A stretch of 64,000 nt of DNA from Pseudomonas sp. FP198 (GTDB lineage Bacteria > Pseudomonadota > Gammaproteobacteria > Pseudomonadales > Pseudomonadaceae), in assembly GCF_030687895.1 (NCBI RefSeq), contig NZ_CP117452.1, forward strand, positions 1,629,501 through 1,693,500, written 5' to 3'. A model generated the notes under the pieces. That model saw only the letters and a list, made by a program, of their open reading frames with translations. It was not told where the DNA came from and made no database searches. Of the stretch, positions 1 through 9,383 are shown one piece after another; the first letter of the stretch is position 1, and each line of letters begins with the position of its first letter. The position numbers and the translations under genes are program-made.

Positions 1-570
1 CTGGCCGGACAGAACACCCTGGGGGCCGGCACCGACACCCTGGCTGGCATCGAGAACCTGGTCGGCTCGAACTTCAACGACAGCCTGACAGGCAACGGCT
101 TGGGCAATCGCATCGACGGCGGCCTCGGCCATGACGTGCTCAACGGCGGTGACGGTGATGACCTGCTGATCGGCGGCCTGGGCAACAACACCCTCACCGG
201 TGGCAACGGCGCCGACACGTTCCAATGGCAGGCGGGCAACAGCGGTCACGACGTCATCACGGATTTCACCCCGGGCCTCGACAAGCTCGACCTGTCGCAA
301 CTGCTGCTGGGCGAGAACGGCAGCGCGGCGTCGCTTGATGACTACCTGCACTTCAGCGTGACCGGCAGTGGAGCCTCGTTGATCACCAGCATCGACGTCA
401 GCAGCACCGCCGGCGCCACGCCGAACCAGACCATTGACCTGGCCGGCGTCAACCTCGCCAGTCACTACGGCGTCACGCCGGGCGCGGGCGGAATGATCGG
501 CGGCGCGGACACCGCGACCATCATTAACGGCATGCTGAATGACCATTCGTTGAAGGTCGACACAGTGTGA
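1..570 (+). CDS. C-terminal end of a large type I secreted RTX-type adhesin (5' truncated by window)
   Basis: The frame is open from base 1 and ends at TGA 568-570, so only the last 189 residues are present. They hold glycine/aspartate-rich RTX nonapeptides (GGLGHDVL, GGDGDDLLIGG, then GGNGADTF), which fold as calcium-binding beta-rolls. A hydrophobic secretion tail follows, with the pattern DTFxWxAG...GHDVITDFTPGLDKLDL, typical of LapA-like giant adhesins exported by ABC/HlyD/TolC systems. The protein should act outside the cell or on its surface. Which adhesin this is (LapA, MapA or another) cannot be decided without the missing N-terminus. A strong terminator follows at once. No exporter genes lie downstream. 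Confidence 0.85.
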   Translation: MAGQNTLGAGTDTLAGIENLVGSNFNDSLTGNGLGNRIDGGLGHDVLNGGDGDDLLIGGLGNNTLTGGNGADTFQWQAGNSGHDVITDFTPGLDKLDLSQLLLGENGSAASLDDYLHFSVTGSGASLITSIDVSSTAGATPNQTIDLAGVNLASHYGVTPGAGGMIGGADTATIINGMLNDHSLKVDTV

Positions 571-588
571 GATGAGCTGAAACGACAA

Positions 589-626
589 AACCCGCCATCT
601 TCGCTCTGGAGATGGCGGTTTTTTCA
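589..626 (+). terminator. Rho-independent terminator of the RTX adhesin gene
   Basis: A perfect stem (AACCGCCATCT-type arm at 589-600 pairing with 610-620, loop TCGCTCTGG) runs into a T-rich tract. It starts 19 bases after the adhesin stop codon. Confidence 0.85.
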
Positions 627-684
627 TTTTGGCTAGCACAAGATTTTACCAGGCCCAGGCATGACTGAAGACACAGCCGATCTC

Positions 685-815
685 GTGGCGAGGGAGCTTG
701 CTCCCGCTCGGCTGCGCAGCAGTCGTAAAATCGGCAGGCGCGGTCTGCCTGGGGAATCGCATCAGCTGATTTCAGGGCGGCTTCGCCTCCCAGCGGGAGC
801 AAGCTCCCTCGCCAC
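685..815. repeat. Paired REP palindromes
   Basis: Two inverted copies of a REP unit (GTGGCGAGGGAGCTTGCTCC on the left arm and its complement on the right arm) flank about 60 bases of weaker self-complementarity. The same unit recurs at 1946-2037, 12402-12528 and 19651-19692. It lies between the adhesin terminator and the convergent DUF454 gene. REP doublets of this type (REPINs) are known in P. fluorescens genomes and are mobilised in trans. Confidence 0.85.
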
Positions 816-823
816 AAGGGCGT

Positions 824-1222
824 TCAGTCAGGTTTGTGCAGGGTTTTTTGCCTGAGGATGTAAATCGTCACCAGCACCGCGCTGGTCAGCATGAACACCC
901 GCGCCCACGGCAGGGGCACCAGGTAGCACGACAGCAGGATGCTCGCCCACATCAACCCGATGGCGTAGACCTTGCCCTTGAGCGGGATGCCATTGCCGCT
1001 GAGGTAATCGCCGATCCAGGGGCCGAGGCGCGGATGCTCCACCAGCCAGCGGTAGAAGCGTGGCGAACTGCGGGCGAAGCAGGCCGCGGCCAATAACAGG
1101 AAGGGGGTGGTGGGAAGGATGGGAATAAAGATGCCGATGACCCCCAGCACCACGCTCAGCCAGCCGATGGCGAGCAGAGCGTAGCGCAGGATCAGCGGGC
1201 GATTGCCAAGGGGCGCGGGCAC
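824..1222 (-). CDS. DUF454 (YbaN-like) inner-membrane protein
   Basis: A small hydrophobic protein of about 132 residues. The N-terminal segment (RYALLAIGWLSVVLGVIGIFIP) is a membrane helix followed by the family motif PTTPFLLLAAACFARSSPRFYRWL. Two more helices lie near the C-terminus. The frame is open further upstream but would then overlap the UPF0149 gene, so the GTG at 1222 is chosen; it starts 9 bases after that gene's stop. No clear Shine-Dalgarno was seen, so the start is uncertain. The biochemical role of the family is unknown. Confidence 0.7.
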   Translation of the reverse strand: MPAPLGNRPLILRYALLAIGWLSVVLGVIGIFIPILPTTPFLLLAAACFARSSPRFYRWLVEHPRLGPWIGDYLSGNGIPLKGKVYAIGLMWASILLSCYLVPLPWARVFMLTSAVLVTIYILRQKTLHKPD

Positions 1223-1230
1223 CCGCTGAC

Positions 1231-1818
1231 TCAGTGATGGCGCGGCTTGAGGATCGCCGGTTTCTCGTCCGGGGCGTTGCACAGCAGGTACAGGGCGGTG
1301 AGGGCTTCCGGGATCTGCACGATCATGTCGTCCATCAGGTTCGGGTCGGCGGCAATGTCGGAGAACTCCGGTTGTTCGTCGAACAGGCCGGAACCGACCA
1401 TGATCGGCAGCAGCATTTCGCTGACTTCTTCTTCGGCGGTTTCGAACCAGGCCGCTTCGCGCAGGAACACGCCCTCCATGAAGCCGATGCACCAGCCGCG
1501 CAGTTCCGAATCGTCCGGATCATCGCCCAGGTCCAGCTCGCACGGCAGCTCGAATTCTTCATCGGAAGCCAGTTGGCGGGCGATGTGCGCCTTGAGGCCG
1601 ACCAGCGTCGCTTCGATTTCGGCGCGTTGGGCTTCGTCGCTGTAGTGCGGTTCTTCGGCGAACAGGGCGTCGATCCATTCACGCTCCGGCACCTGCTCGG
1701 AGCAGATCGACAGGGCGGTCAGGTAGCCATGAGCGGCCACGTAATCCAGCGCTTCTTCGTGCAGCTCATCGGCGTCGAGGAAGACTTGCAGGCGGGTCAG
1801 TTGCTCAGCGAAGGACAT
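1231..1818 (-). CDS. UPF0149 / YgfB-YecA family protein
   Basis: 195 residues, acidic and all-helical. It has the family pattern around ELRGWCIGFMEGVF and an acidic middle (DLGDDPDDSE). It has no C-terminal SEC-type zinc motif, so it resembles the short YgfB form more than YecA with its metal-binding tail. It ends in a histidine/basic tail (KPRHH). Cytosolic; in P. aeruginosa some YgfB-type proteins affect gene regulation, but no specific function can be read here. It is probably transcribed with the downstream DUF454 gene, 9 bases away. Confidence 0.8.
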   Translation of the reverse strand: MSFAEQLTRLQVFLDADELHEEALDYVAAHGYLTALSICSEQVPEREWIDALFAEEPHYSDEAQRAEIEATLVGLKAHIARQLASDEEFELPCELDLGDDPDDSELRGWCIGFMEGVFLREAAWFETAEEEVSEMLLPIMVGSGLFDEQPEFSDIAADPNLMDDMIVQIPEALTALYLLCNAPDEKPAILKPRHH

Positions 1819-1945
1819 TACAGGCTACCTTGGGGAATAAACAATGCGGGAATTCTAGGCTTTCTTGAGCGCTCAGGCCAGCCGCGTGGTGGATTTGCCT
1901 TCTTGCCGGGCATGCATCACCTGGTCTCTAGCCTACAGAGTCCCT

Positions 1946-2037
1946 GTGGCGAGGGAGCTTGCTCCCGCTGGGTCGCGCAGCGGCCCTGTTTTTTTGGGGC
2001 GGCTTCGCCACCCAGCGGGAGCAAGCTCCCTCGCCAC
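1946..2037. repeat. Paired REP palindromes in the 420-bp gap before recQ
   Basis: A close inverted pair of the GTGGCGAGGGAGCTTGCTCC REP unit with a short GC-rich loop containing an eight-T run. It lies in the gap 1819-2238 between the divergent UPF0149 gene and recQ. The rest of that gap (about 200 bases each side) shows no convincing gene. An in-frame extension of recQ back to 2095 exists but is not protein-like. Confidence 0.85.
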
Positions 2038-2238
2038 GGGGTGGGGCTTGTCCGGCATTTGCCCTGAAACCTCCCGTCAGCAACCCCCTTCGCAATGAAG
2101 CCCTCGGGTATACTGCCGCGTTTTGTGATGCCCTGCGGCATCCCGGCGGTTCGAAACGCGCACTTACGATTCGCCGGTGCAGCGTTTGTGTTTCTGGACC
2201 AGCCTTGCAGGGATGTTTCGGTGATTTTTGGAGTTTTT

Positions 2239-4365
2239 ATGCTCGAACAGGCTCAACGCGTCCTCAAGGACATCTTCGGCTACGACAGTTTTCGTGGCCG
2301 CCAGGGTGCCATCATTGAGCGCGTGGCCAGCGGTGGCGATGCCCTGGTGCTCATGCCTACCGGCGGCGGCAAGTCCTTGTGCTTCCAAGTGCCCGCGCTG
2401 CTGCGCAACGGCCTCGCGGTGGTGGTATCGCCGCTGATCGCCTTGATGGACGACCAGGTCGCGACCCTCGAAGAATTGGGCGTTGCCGCTGCCGCGTTGA
2501 ACTCTACGCTGAGCGCCGAGCAGCAGCGGGACCTGGCGGCGCGCATCCAGCGCGGTGAAGTGAAAATGCTTTACCTGGCGCCTGAACGTCTCGTGCAGCC
2601 GCGCATGCTGGCCTTTCTCCAGAGCCTGGAGATCGCCCTGTTTGCCATCGACGAAGCCCACTGCGTATCCCAATGGGGCCATGATTTCCGTCGCGAATAT
2701 CTGCAACTGGGGCAATTGGCCGAGCTGTTTCCCGACGTGCCGCGCATCGCCCTGACCGCCACCGCCGACAAACGTACCCGCGAAGAAATCGTCGAGCGCC
2801 TGCACCTGCAGAACGCCGAGCGGTTCCTCTCCAGCTTCGACCGCCCGAACATTTTCTACCGCATCGTGCCCAAGGAGCAGCCGCGCAAGCAATTGCTGGC
2901 GTTCCTCGCCGAGCGGCGCAGCGACGCGGGTATCGTCTATTGCCTGTCGCGCAAGAAAGTCGAGGAGGTGGCGGCGTTTCTCAGCGAGCAAGGTTTCCCG
3001 GCCTTGCCCTACCATGCCGGCCTGCCCAACGATTTGCGGGCCTATCACCAGAAGCGCTTTCTCAACGAGGAAGGCCTGATCATGGTCGCCACCGTGGCGT
3101 TCGGCATGGGTATCGACAAGCCCAACGTACGGTTCGTTGCGCATTTGGACCTGCCCAAGTCCCTGGAGGCCTATTACCAGGAAACCGGCCGTGCCGGTCG
3201 TGACGGTTTGCCGGCCGATGCCTGGATGGCCTACGGCCTGCAGGACGTGGTGATGCTCAAGCAGATGCTGCAGAACTCCGAGGGCGATGAGCGCCACAAG
3301 CGCCTGGAGCAGCACAAGCTCGACGCGATGCTGTCGCTCTGCGAAGAAACCCGTTGCCGCCGCCAGACCTTGCTGGCCTATTTCGATGAGGACATGCCCG
3401 AGCCTTGCGGGCACTGCGACAACTGCGTCGACGGCGTGGAGACCTGGGACGCCACCGAGCCGGCCCGCCAGGCGCTGTCGGCCATCTATCGCACGGGCCA
3501 GCGTTATGGCGTGGGGCATCTGGTGGATGTGCTGCTGGGCAAGGACAACGAAAAGGTCCGCAGTTTTGGCCATCAGCACCTTTCAGTGTTCGGCGTGGGC
3601 AAGGCCCGCACCGAGAGCGAATGGCGCTCGCTGTTCCGGCAACTGGTGGCGCGCGGCCTGGCCGACATCGACCTGGAAGGTTATGGCGGCCTGCGCCTGA
3701 GCGCGACCTGCCGGCCCTTGCTCAAAGGCGAGGTCAGCCTGGAACTGCGTCGCGACCTCAAGCCCGCAACAGCGATCAAGAGCAGCAAGAGCCAGGCCAG
3801 CCAACTGGTGCGTGGCGAGGAGCGCGATCAGTGGGAAGCCCTGCGTGCCTTGCGGCGCAAACTGGCGGAGGAGCATGGCGTGCCGCCCTACGTCATTTTC
3901 CCCGACTCGACATTGCTGGAAATGCTCCGCAGCCAACCGACTTCCCTGGCGGAAATGGCCCGGGTCAGTGGCGTTGGCGCGCGCAAGCTGGAGCGTTACG
4001 GCGAGGCTTTCCTCCAGGTGCTCGGCGGCGAAGCCGAAGCGCCGAAAGCCGTGGCCGATGTACGCCACGAACTCATCACGCTGGCTCGTGCCGGGATGAC
4101 CCCGCTACAAATCGCCGGGCAATTGCAGTGTTCGGAAAAGAACGTCTATACGATGCTGGCCGAGGCGATCGGCCAACAGCAGCTATCCCTGGAGCAGGCG
4201 CTGGATTTGCCCGAAGAACTGATGGGCGAAATCCAGGACGCGTTTCTCGACGGAGAGGGTGAATTGCCCGCGGTATCTGACGTTGCCGCGCTGTTTGCAG
4301 GCCGCGTTCCGGAAGGCGTCCTGTATTGCGTAAGAGCTGCACTGCAATCGGAATTTGAAGTCTGA
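2239..4365 (+). CDS. recQ: ATP-dependent DNA helicase RecQ (long form with C-terminal HTH)
   Basis: A 708-residue 3'-5' DNA helicase of the RecF recombination and replication-repair pathway. Walker A PTGGGKS lies at 40-46 and DEAH at 138-141, followed by the RecQ aromatic loop ([13 protein letters not shown]). The zinc-binding cysteines of the RQC domain are present (CEETRCRRQ...CGHCDNC), then winged-helix RQC and an HRDC domain (around residues 530-600). About 100 extra C-terminal residues (from [22 protein letters not shown]) look like the HTH_40-type helix-turn-helix found in some RecQ proteins; E. coli RecQ is about 610 residues. The ATG at 2239 is chosen over upstream in-frame codons because GGAG sits 5 bases before it and the protein begins MLEQAQRVL. 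Confidence 0.95.
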   Translation: MLEQAQRVLKDIFGYDSFRGRQGAIIERVASGGDALVLMPTGGGKSLCFQVPALLRNGLAVVVSPLIALMDDQVATLEELGVAAAALNSTLSAEQQRDLAARIQRGEVKMLYLAPERLVQPRMLAFLQSLEIALFAIDEAHCVSQWGHDFRREYLQLGQLAELFPDVPRIALTATADKRTREEIVERLHLQNAERFLSSFDRPNIFYRIVPKEQPRKQLLAFLAERRSDAGIVYCLSRKKVEEVAAFLSEQGFPALPYHAGLPNDLRAYHQKRFLNEEGLIMVATVAFGMGIDKPNVRFVAHLDLPKSLEAYYQETGRAGRDGLPADAWMAYGLQDVVMLKQMLQNSEGDERHKRLEQHKLDAMLSLCEETRCRRQTLLAYFDEDMPEPCGHCDNCVDGVETWDATEPARQALSAIYRTGQRYGVGHLVDVLLGKDNEKVRSFGHQHLSVFGVGKARTESEWRSLFRQLVARGLADIDLEGYGGLRLSATCRPLLKGEVSLELRRDLKPATAIKSSKSQASQLVRGEERDQWEALRALRRKLAEEHGVPPYVIFPDSTLLEMLRSQPTSLAEMARVSGVGARKLERYGEAFLQVLGGEAEAPKAVADVRHELITLARAGMTPLQIAGQLQCSEKNVYTMLAEAIGQQQLSLEQALDLPEELMGEIQDAFLDGEGELPAVSDVAALFAGRVPEGVLYCVRAALQSEFEV

Positions 4366-4482
4366 TCAAACAGTTACGCTCCTTTAACGATTCACTACAG
4401 TGCCAGCCTTGCTTGAATCCGAAGCTCATGCTTAGCTGACTAATAATTAGTATTTCTCTATTTAGATTCTGATGAGTTTTTT

Positions 4483-4917
4483 ATGCCTCTAACCGATCAA
4501 CACCGCTTTGGCATGCAGTTGGCGCAAATGTCCCGGGGCTGGCGAGCCGAGCTGGACCGTCGCCTCGCCGGGCTGGGCCTGTCCCAGGCGCGTTGGCTGG
4601 TGCTGCTGCACCTGGCCCGCTTCGAACAGGCGCCGACCCAGCGTGAACTGGCCCAGAGCGTCGCCGTTGAAGGCCCGACCCTGGCCCGCTTGCTCGACAG
4701 CCTGGAAACCCAGGGACTGGTGCAGCGCCAGGCCGTGGCCGAGGACCGCCGCGCCAAGAAAATCGTGCTTTGCGCGCCGGCCTTGCCGCTGATCGAACAG
4801 ATCGAAACCATTGCCACGCAGCTGCGTCGGGAGTTGTTTGAAGGCGTTGACGAAGAGGATATGCGGGTGTGCATGCGGGTTCACGGCAGGATCCTGGCCA
4901 ACCTGGAAAAATCCTGA
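4483..4917 (+). CDS. MarR/SlyA-family transcriptional regulator
   Basis: 144 residues with the MarR winged helix-turn-helix: QRELAQSVAVEGPTLARLLDSLE is the recognition region and VAEDRRAKKIVL is the wing with its conserved D-R. Homodimeric cytosolic regulators of this family often bind small phenolic ligands. It sits between recQ and the FimV-like gene, the same neighbours as PA3341 in P. aeruginosa as I recall it. No cognate operator was identified. Confidence 0.85.
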   Translation: MPLTDQHRFGMQLAQMSRGWRAELDRRLAGLGLSQARWLVLLHLARFEQAPTQRELAQSVAVEGPTLARLLDSLETQGLVQRQAVAEDRRAKKIVLCAPALPLIEQIETIATQLRRELFEGVDEEDMRVCMRVHGRILANLEKS

Positions 4918-5036
4918 GGCACTTCCCTGACATCAGGTTTTTGAGATTCGCCGGTTAGCGAACTATAACCAGTAGTAAGCGTTCCTAATGGAAGCGTTTG
5001 CGCCGAGGTTGGTTCTGGTAATCGAAAGGGATGCCC

Positions 5037-7025
5037 ATGCTTGAAAGTCTGCAGTCCACGTTGCGCAACTGGGTCAACGTGTTGATAGTCGTGGGTGCCC
5101 TGGGCTTTCCGGCCCTGGCGTCGGCGCTGGGGCTGGGTGAGATCACGCTTCATTCCGCGCTGAACCAGCCGTTGCGCGCCGACATCGCCCTGGTCGATGC
5201 GGCCGGCCTGGGGGAGGGGGATTTGTCGGCCAGCCTGGCGAGCCCGGACGATTTCAGTCGCGCCGGGGTGGAGCGGGTATTTTTTCTCAACAGCTTGCGT
5301 TTCACGCCGGTATTGCGCGGCGAGCGCAGCTTCATCCGGGTGACTTCCAGCAAGCCGGTGGAAGAGCCTTTCCTCAATTTCCTGGTACAGCTCAACCAGC
5401 CCAACGGCCGGGTGCTGCGTGAATACACCGTGCTGATCGATCCGCCGGGCACGCCAGGGATTGTGCCGGCCGTGGACGAGCCTTCCGCTGCGGCCGAAGC
5501 GACACCCGCGATCAAGCCGCCACCGGCCACACAAGGCAAGCGCTACACCGTCGTGCAGGGCGACAACCCCTGGATCATCGCCAAGCGCCTGCATGACGCC
5601 GGCAGCAATGCCTCTGTCAATGAGCTCATGCAGGGCATCCAGGCGCTGAACCCTGGCAGCGAGCGGCTTTCCATCGGTCAGCGCCTGTTGCTGCCCGACT
5701 CGGCCATATTGCCGCCTCCCGCCGCAACCCCTTCAACGCCGGCCTCTGTCGCCCCCGACAGCAACGCCGAGCAGCTCGCCGCCTCGGTGCTGCTAAACCA
5801 GCAACAACAGAAAACCATCGACGAACTTCAAGCCCGGCTCCAGGCCCAGGACGCGGAAATCGCCAGCCAGCGCCAGCAGATCAGCGAGTTGCAGGCGCAA
5901 CTGGCCCAGGAGCCGCCGGATGCCGTTGCCGCGACAGCGCCGCCAGCGGAAAACGTCGAGCCCAATCCGGTGGTCGAGGCGACGCCGGCCGACGAGGCAG
6001 AGGGCATCGATTGGGTGTGGGTGGCAGGGTTGGTGGGGCTGCTGGGGTTGCTCGTCGTGTTGCTGTTTCTTCGCCGTCGGCAACAGCAGGAACTGGCGGA
6101 TCCGCAGCCGATGTCCGAGCCTCGCGAATTGATCCTGGACGATGACGAGCCTGAAACCTATGGGCAATCGGGCGCCGAACGCCCTGAAGTCGCCGCGTCG
6201 TTCAACAACGGCGATGCGCCCCTCGGCGATGTACTCGAAGGGGTAGGAATCTACCTGACCTATGGCCGCTTCACCGAAGCTGCCGGCTTGTTGCGCGCCG
6301 CGTTGCTGGCGGAGCCGGAGCGTACCGACCTGGGCCTCAAGTTGCTCGACGTGCTGGGCAAGCAGGGCGATGTCATCGGCTTCCAGGCCCAGGAGAACCA
6401 CCTGCTGGCCCAAGGCGTCGATCGCCAGGCGCTGCAAGAAATCCGCGGGCGCTACCCGAGAATCTCCCTGGTTGCCGCGCCCCCCGATACTTCCCTGGAT
6501 GCGCCGCTTGATGCAACTGCGCCGACAGAACCCCAGGCATCCATTCCAGTGCCCGAACCGCCCCGTCTCCCCAGCGACGAGTTCGAGCTGAAGCTCGATA
6601 GCTTGTCCATGGAGAACAGCTGGGACCTGACCGACACCCCGCAGGCCTCCGCTGAACCGAAAACCCCGGAATCCTTCGAAACCGGCACGTTGTCGCTCTC
6701 GGGGTTCGATGAGCCCGACCTGCAATGGGGAGCGCCCCTGGAAACCGAGTCGCTGGACGATGATTTCCTCGACGGGTTTGCCGATGAAGAGCAGTCGCTG
6801 GAGCTGGAGCCGCTGAGCGCCGAACCGGAGTTCGAGTCCCTGTCGCTCGAACCGGTGTCTTTTGAATCGCCGACCTCGCAGCATTCCGAAAAGCTCGAAG
6901 AAGCCCAGAATCGTATCGATGAGGGTGACCTCAAGAGCGCTATCACGCTGCTGGAGGAACTGGTGGAAGAGGGCGACGAGCCGCTCAAGGAAACGGCCCG
7001 GGTGCTGCTGGCCGGGATTCGTTGA
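5037..7025 (+). CDS. FimV/HubP-like inner-membrane protein with LysM domain
   Basis: About 662 residues. An N-terminal signal/anchor is followed by the FimV N-terminal domain (LGLGEITLHSALNQPLRADI), then a LysM domain (KRYTVVQGDNPWIIAKRL...LNPGSERLSIGQRLLLPD) that should bind peptidoglycan. Next come a coiled coil (QQQQKTIDELQARLQAQDAEIASQ), one membrane helix (WVWVAGLVGLLGLLVVLLFL), an acidic cytoplasmic region and a C-terminal TPR-like motif (EEAQNRIDEGDLKSAITLLEEL). FimV/HubP proteins organise the cell pole for pili, flagella and chemotaxis. This is shorter than P. aeruginosa FimV (about 919 residues) and matches the PA3340-type paralogue by position. The ATG at 5037 is preferred because GAAAGGG lies 6 bases upstream; an in-frame ATG at 5031 would touch it. 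Confidence 0.85.
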   Translation: MLESLQSTLRNWVNVLIVVGALGFPALASALGLGEITLHSALNQPLRADIALVDAAGLGEGDLSASLASPDDFSRAGVERVFFLNSLRFTPVLRGERSFIRVTSSKPVEEPFLNFLVQLNQPNGRVLREYTVLIDPPGTPGIVPAVDEPSAAAEATPAIKPPPATQGKRYTVVQGDNPWIIAKRLHDAGSNASVNELMQGIQALNPGSERLSIGQRLLLPDSAILPPPAATPSTPASVAPDSNAEQLAASVLLNQQQQKTIDELQARLQAQDAEIASQRQQISELQAQLAQEPPDAVAATAPPAENVEPNPVVEATPADEAEGIDWVWVAGLVGLLGLLVVLLFLRRRQQQELADPQPMSEPRELILDDDEPETYGQSGAERPEVAASFNNGDAPLGDVLEGVGIYLTYGRFTEAAGLLRAALLAEPERTDLGLKLLDVLGKQGDVIGFQAQENHLLAQGVDRQALQEIRGRYPRISLVAAPPDTSLDAPLDATAPTEPQASIPVPEPPRLPSDEFELKLDSLSMENSWDLTDTPQASAEPKTPESFETGTLSLSGFDEPDLQWGAPLETESLDDDFLDGFADEEQSLELEPLSAEPEFESLSLEPVSFESPTSQHSEKLEEAQNRIDEGDLKSAITLLEELVEEGDEPLKETARVLLAGIR

Positions 7026-7033
7026 TTACCCCT

Positions 7034-7109
7034 GTGGGAGCGAGCCTGCTCGCGAAAATGGCGGCACAGGAGATCTCAACCATCTCTTCGCGAGCAGGCT
7101 CGCTCCCAC
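7034..7109. repeat. Inverted REP pair between convergent genes
   Basis: GTGGGAGCGAGCCTGCTCGC and its complement are separated by a short spacer. This unit belongs to a different group from the GTGGCGAGGG units and recurs at 21318-21417. It lies 9 bases after the FimV-like gene and 14 bases before the end of the convergent patatin gene, so it probably doubles as a two-way transcription end. Confidence 0.85.
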
Positions 7110-7122
7110 AGTTTGCATGACG

Positions 7123-9318
7123 CTAGAACGTCTGCCCCAGATTCAGATACACCGCCTGCTCATCATCGTCGTTGAAGCCATAACTGAAGTTGAGTGGTCC
7201 CAGCGGCGTGTCGAACCCGAGGAAAACACTGGCGGCGTTGATGTAGCCGCTGTCGAATTCATTGTCGTTGTTCCAGGCCCGGCCGCGCTCCAGCGAACCG
7301 CCGACATACAGCGGGAAATCCAGCGGCAGGTAGGCGCGAGGCGTGAGCCTGCGGTAGTACACGGCGCGCATCAGGCTCATGTTCTGGCCGGATATCCCGT
7401 CTTCACGAAAGCCCGACAGCTGTCGGGCGCCGCCGAGGACGAAACTCGACGTCACGACCTCGGCGGTGTCCAGGGTCCGGCCATAACGACCGCCGAGGAT
7501 GAAAGTATCCGGGCCGCTGCTCAGGGCCTTGTCCAACCTGAATTCCCACTGGCGATAACGCTGGTCGGAACCTAATCCGGGTTCGTACTGGCGCCAGGAC
7601 AAGCCGATGTCTTCCCCTTCGTGGGGGAAGTAGACGTTGTCCAGCGAGTCGAATGAATACTTGAGCTCGTAGAAACCTTCGTTGAAGTTTTCGCTGGGCT
7701 GGTCGTGATCGCCGATGCGCACGTCCGCCTTGCCCCAGGCCTGGCCAACACCGAAGCGGATTTCCCCGCTGTTGCCGATCTGCCGGCCCAGGTTCAGGCC
7801 AAAGCCGTAGCGCTCGACCCGATACTGGGCGACCGGGTCGTTATCGAGGATCGATTCGACGTTGCGCGATTCGAATTGTCCGTAGGGCGCGATGAAGTAG
7901 CGCGAGCCGACGTCCAGCGGCTGGTAGAACTCGCTGTACAGCTCCTGCTTATCGCCGATCTGCGCCCGTGTCAGCCATTCGGCGCCGAGGCGATTGATAC
8001 CGTTGACCCGGTAGCTGGCACCGAGGTTGAAAGCGCTGTCGCCGCGCATGTCGTCCGACAGGCTCAGGCCCAGGCGCAGGTAGTCCGTGCCGGTGCGTCG
8101 GCCCCGGGCGCTGATCACCAGGCTGTTGTCCGCGCCCTTGTGCACCACGCGGTATTGCACCTGCTCGAAATAATCCAGGCCGTACAAGGTGCCCATGTCG
8201 GTTTGCAGTCGACCCAGGTCCAACGGCTCGCCGATCTGTTGGCGAACGTAATAGCGGATCACGTCGTCGCCGACTTTCGAATCATTTTCCACCCGTATCG
8301 CGGTGATGACCGGCGTGCGTTCGCTGGGGGTGCGCGCCGCCATCAGCTCGGCGTCGGCCGGTTCAGGGCGACGCAGGTGCGCCAGGCGCGCCTCGAGTAT
8401 CCGGGTGGCGCGGTAGCCGGCGTCGATCATTTCCGTGGCGCGGCCGAAATCGGTGGAGCCAAAGCTTGCCAGGGCGGGTTGGATCAGCACGTCGTTGTTT
8501 TTCAGCCTCGCCAGTTGTTCCTCCGAGTTGCGGCGGGTCATCAGGGTGGTCGACTGATTCAGCACATCCACCACCGTGACCAATTGCTTGCGGTTGCGCA
8601 GCGGCGTGCCGATATCGACGACGATGGCCATGTCCACGCCCATTTCCCGGGCCACGTCCAAGGGAATGTTGTCGCTCATGCCGCCGTCCACCAGCAGCCG
8701 CCCGTCCAGTTCCACCGGGGCGAACACCGCCGGGATCGACATGCTGGCACGGATCACCTTGGGCAGGTGGCCCTTGCGGAACACGACTTTTTCGCCAGTG
8801 GCGATGTCGGTCGCCACGGCGCGGAAGGGGATCGGCAGCTTGTCGAAATCCCGGGTATCGCTGGCGTGGGCCAGCAGGCTTTCCAGGAGCAGGGCCAGGT
8901 TCTGTCCCTGGATCACGCCCAGTGGCAGGCCGAGGCTGCCGTCGTCGCGAAAGCTCAGCTTCTGCTTCACCAGGAAATCCCGGTCATCCTGCTTGCGCCG
9001 GAAGGGCACGTCCTTGCGCGGCGGGGCATCGGACAGCGCCTGCTGCCAGTCGATGCCCAGGGCGAGTTTCTCCAGCTCGTCGATCTTGTACCCGGAGGCG
9101 TATAGGCCGCCGATCACCGCGCCCATGCTGGTGCCGGCGATCGCGTCAATCTTGATGCCTTGTTCTTCCAGGGCTTTGAGCACGCCAATATGCGCCAGCC
9201 CACGGGCCGCGCCGCCGGAAAGTACCAGGCCGATTTTCGGTCGCGGCGCTTCGACCGCGTCGGCGAACAGGGGCAGCAGTAACAGGAGCAGGCATGGCAG
9301 CAGGCGGCGCATCGTCAA
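7123..9318 (-). CDS. plpD: Patatin-like phospholipase of the PlpD type Vd autotransporter family
   Basis: 731 residues. A cleavable signal peptide is followed by a patatin domain with oxyanion-hole GGAARG at 35-40, nucleophile motif GTSMG (Ser64) and the DGG motif (Asp211), the full catalytic dyad of a phospholipase A. A POTRA-like region (about 350-420) leads into a 16-strand-type BamA/Omp85 beta-barrel that ends in a terminal Phe (YLNLGQTF), a typical outer-membrane signature. P. aeruginosa PlpD (PA3339) has the same layout and sits beside the same FimV-like gene. Here the gene converges on that gene and is divergent from the SelW-like gene. Confidence 0.9.
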   Translation of the reverse strand: MTMRRLLPCLLLLLLPLFADAVEAPRPKIGLVLSGGAARGLAHIGVLKALEEQGIKIDAIAGTSMGAVIGGLYASGYKIDELEKLALGIDWQQALSDAPPRKDVPFRRKQDDRDFLVKQKLSFRDDGSLGLPLGVIQGQNLALLLESLLAHASDTRDFDKLPIPFRAVATDIATGEKVVFRKGHLPKVIRASMSIPAVFAPVELDGRLLVDGGMSDNIPLDVAREMGVDMAIVVDIGTPLRNRKQLVTVVDVLNQSTTLMTRRNSEEQLARLKNNDVLIQPALASFGSTDFGRATEMIDAGYRATRILEARLAHLRRPEPADAELMAARTPSERTPVITAIRVENDSKVGDDVIRYYVRQQIGEPLDLGRLQTDMGTLYGLDYFEQVQYRVVHKGADNSLVISARGRRTGTDYLRLGLSLSDDMRGDSAFNLGASYRVNGINRLGAEWLTRAQIGDKQELYSEFYQPLDVGSRYFIAPYGQFESRNVESILDNDPVAQYRVERYGFGLNLGRQIGNSGEIRFGVGQAWGKADVRIGDHDQPSENFNEGFYELKYSFDSLDNVYFPHEGEDIGLSWRQYEPGLGSDQRYRQWEFRLDKALSSGPDTFILGGRYGRTLDTAEVVTSSFVLGGARQLSGFREDGISGQNMSLMRAVYYRRLTPRAYLPLDFPLYVGGSLERGRAWNNDNEFDSGYINAASVFLGFDTPLGPLNFSYGFNDDDEQAVYLNLGQTF

Positions 9319-9383
9319 TCTCGGGGCAGGCGGTCAAAGGCGAGTAGTATAACGACGCCTTTGACCGCAGGAGCTCACCCGCA

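Noticed and set aside
2095..2238. N-terminal extension of recQ by 48 codons
   Set aside because: Not protein-like relative to RecQ and lacks a ribosome site; the ATG at 2239 has GGAG and the conserved beginning.
4926..4942. Terminator after the MarR gene
   Set aside because: Only a four- to five-base stem before the T run; too weak to call.
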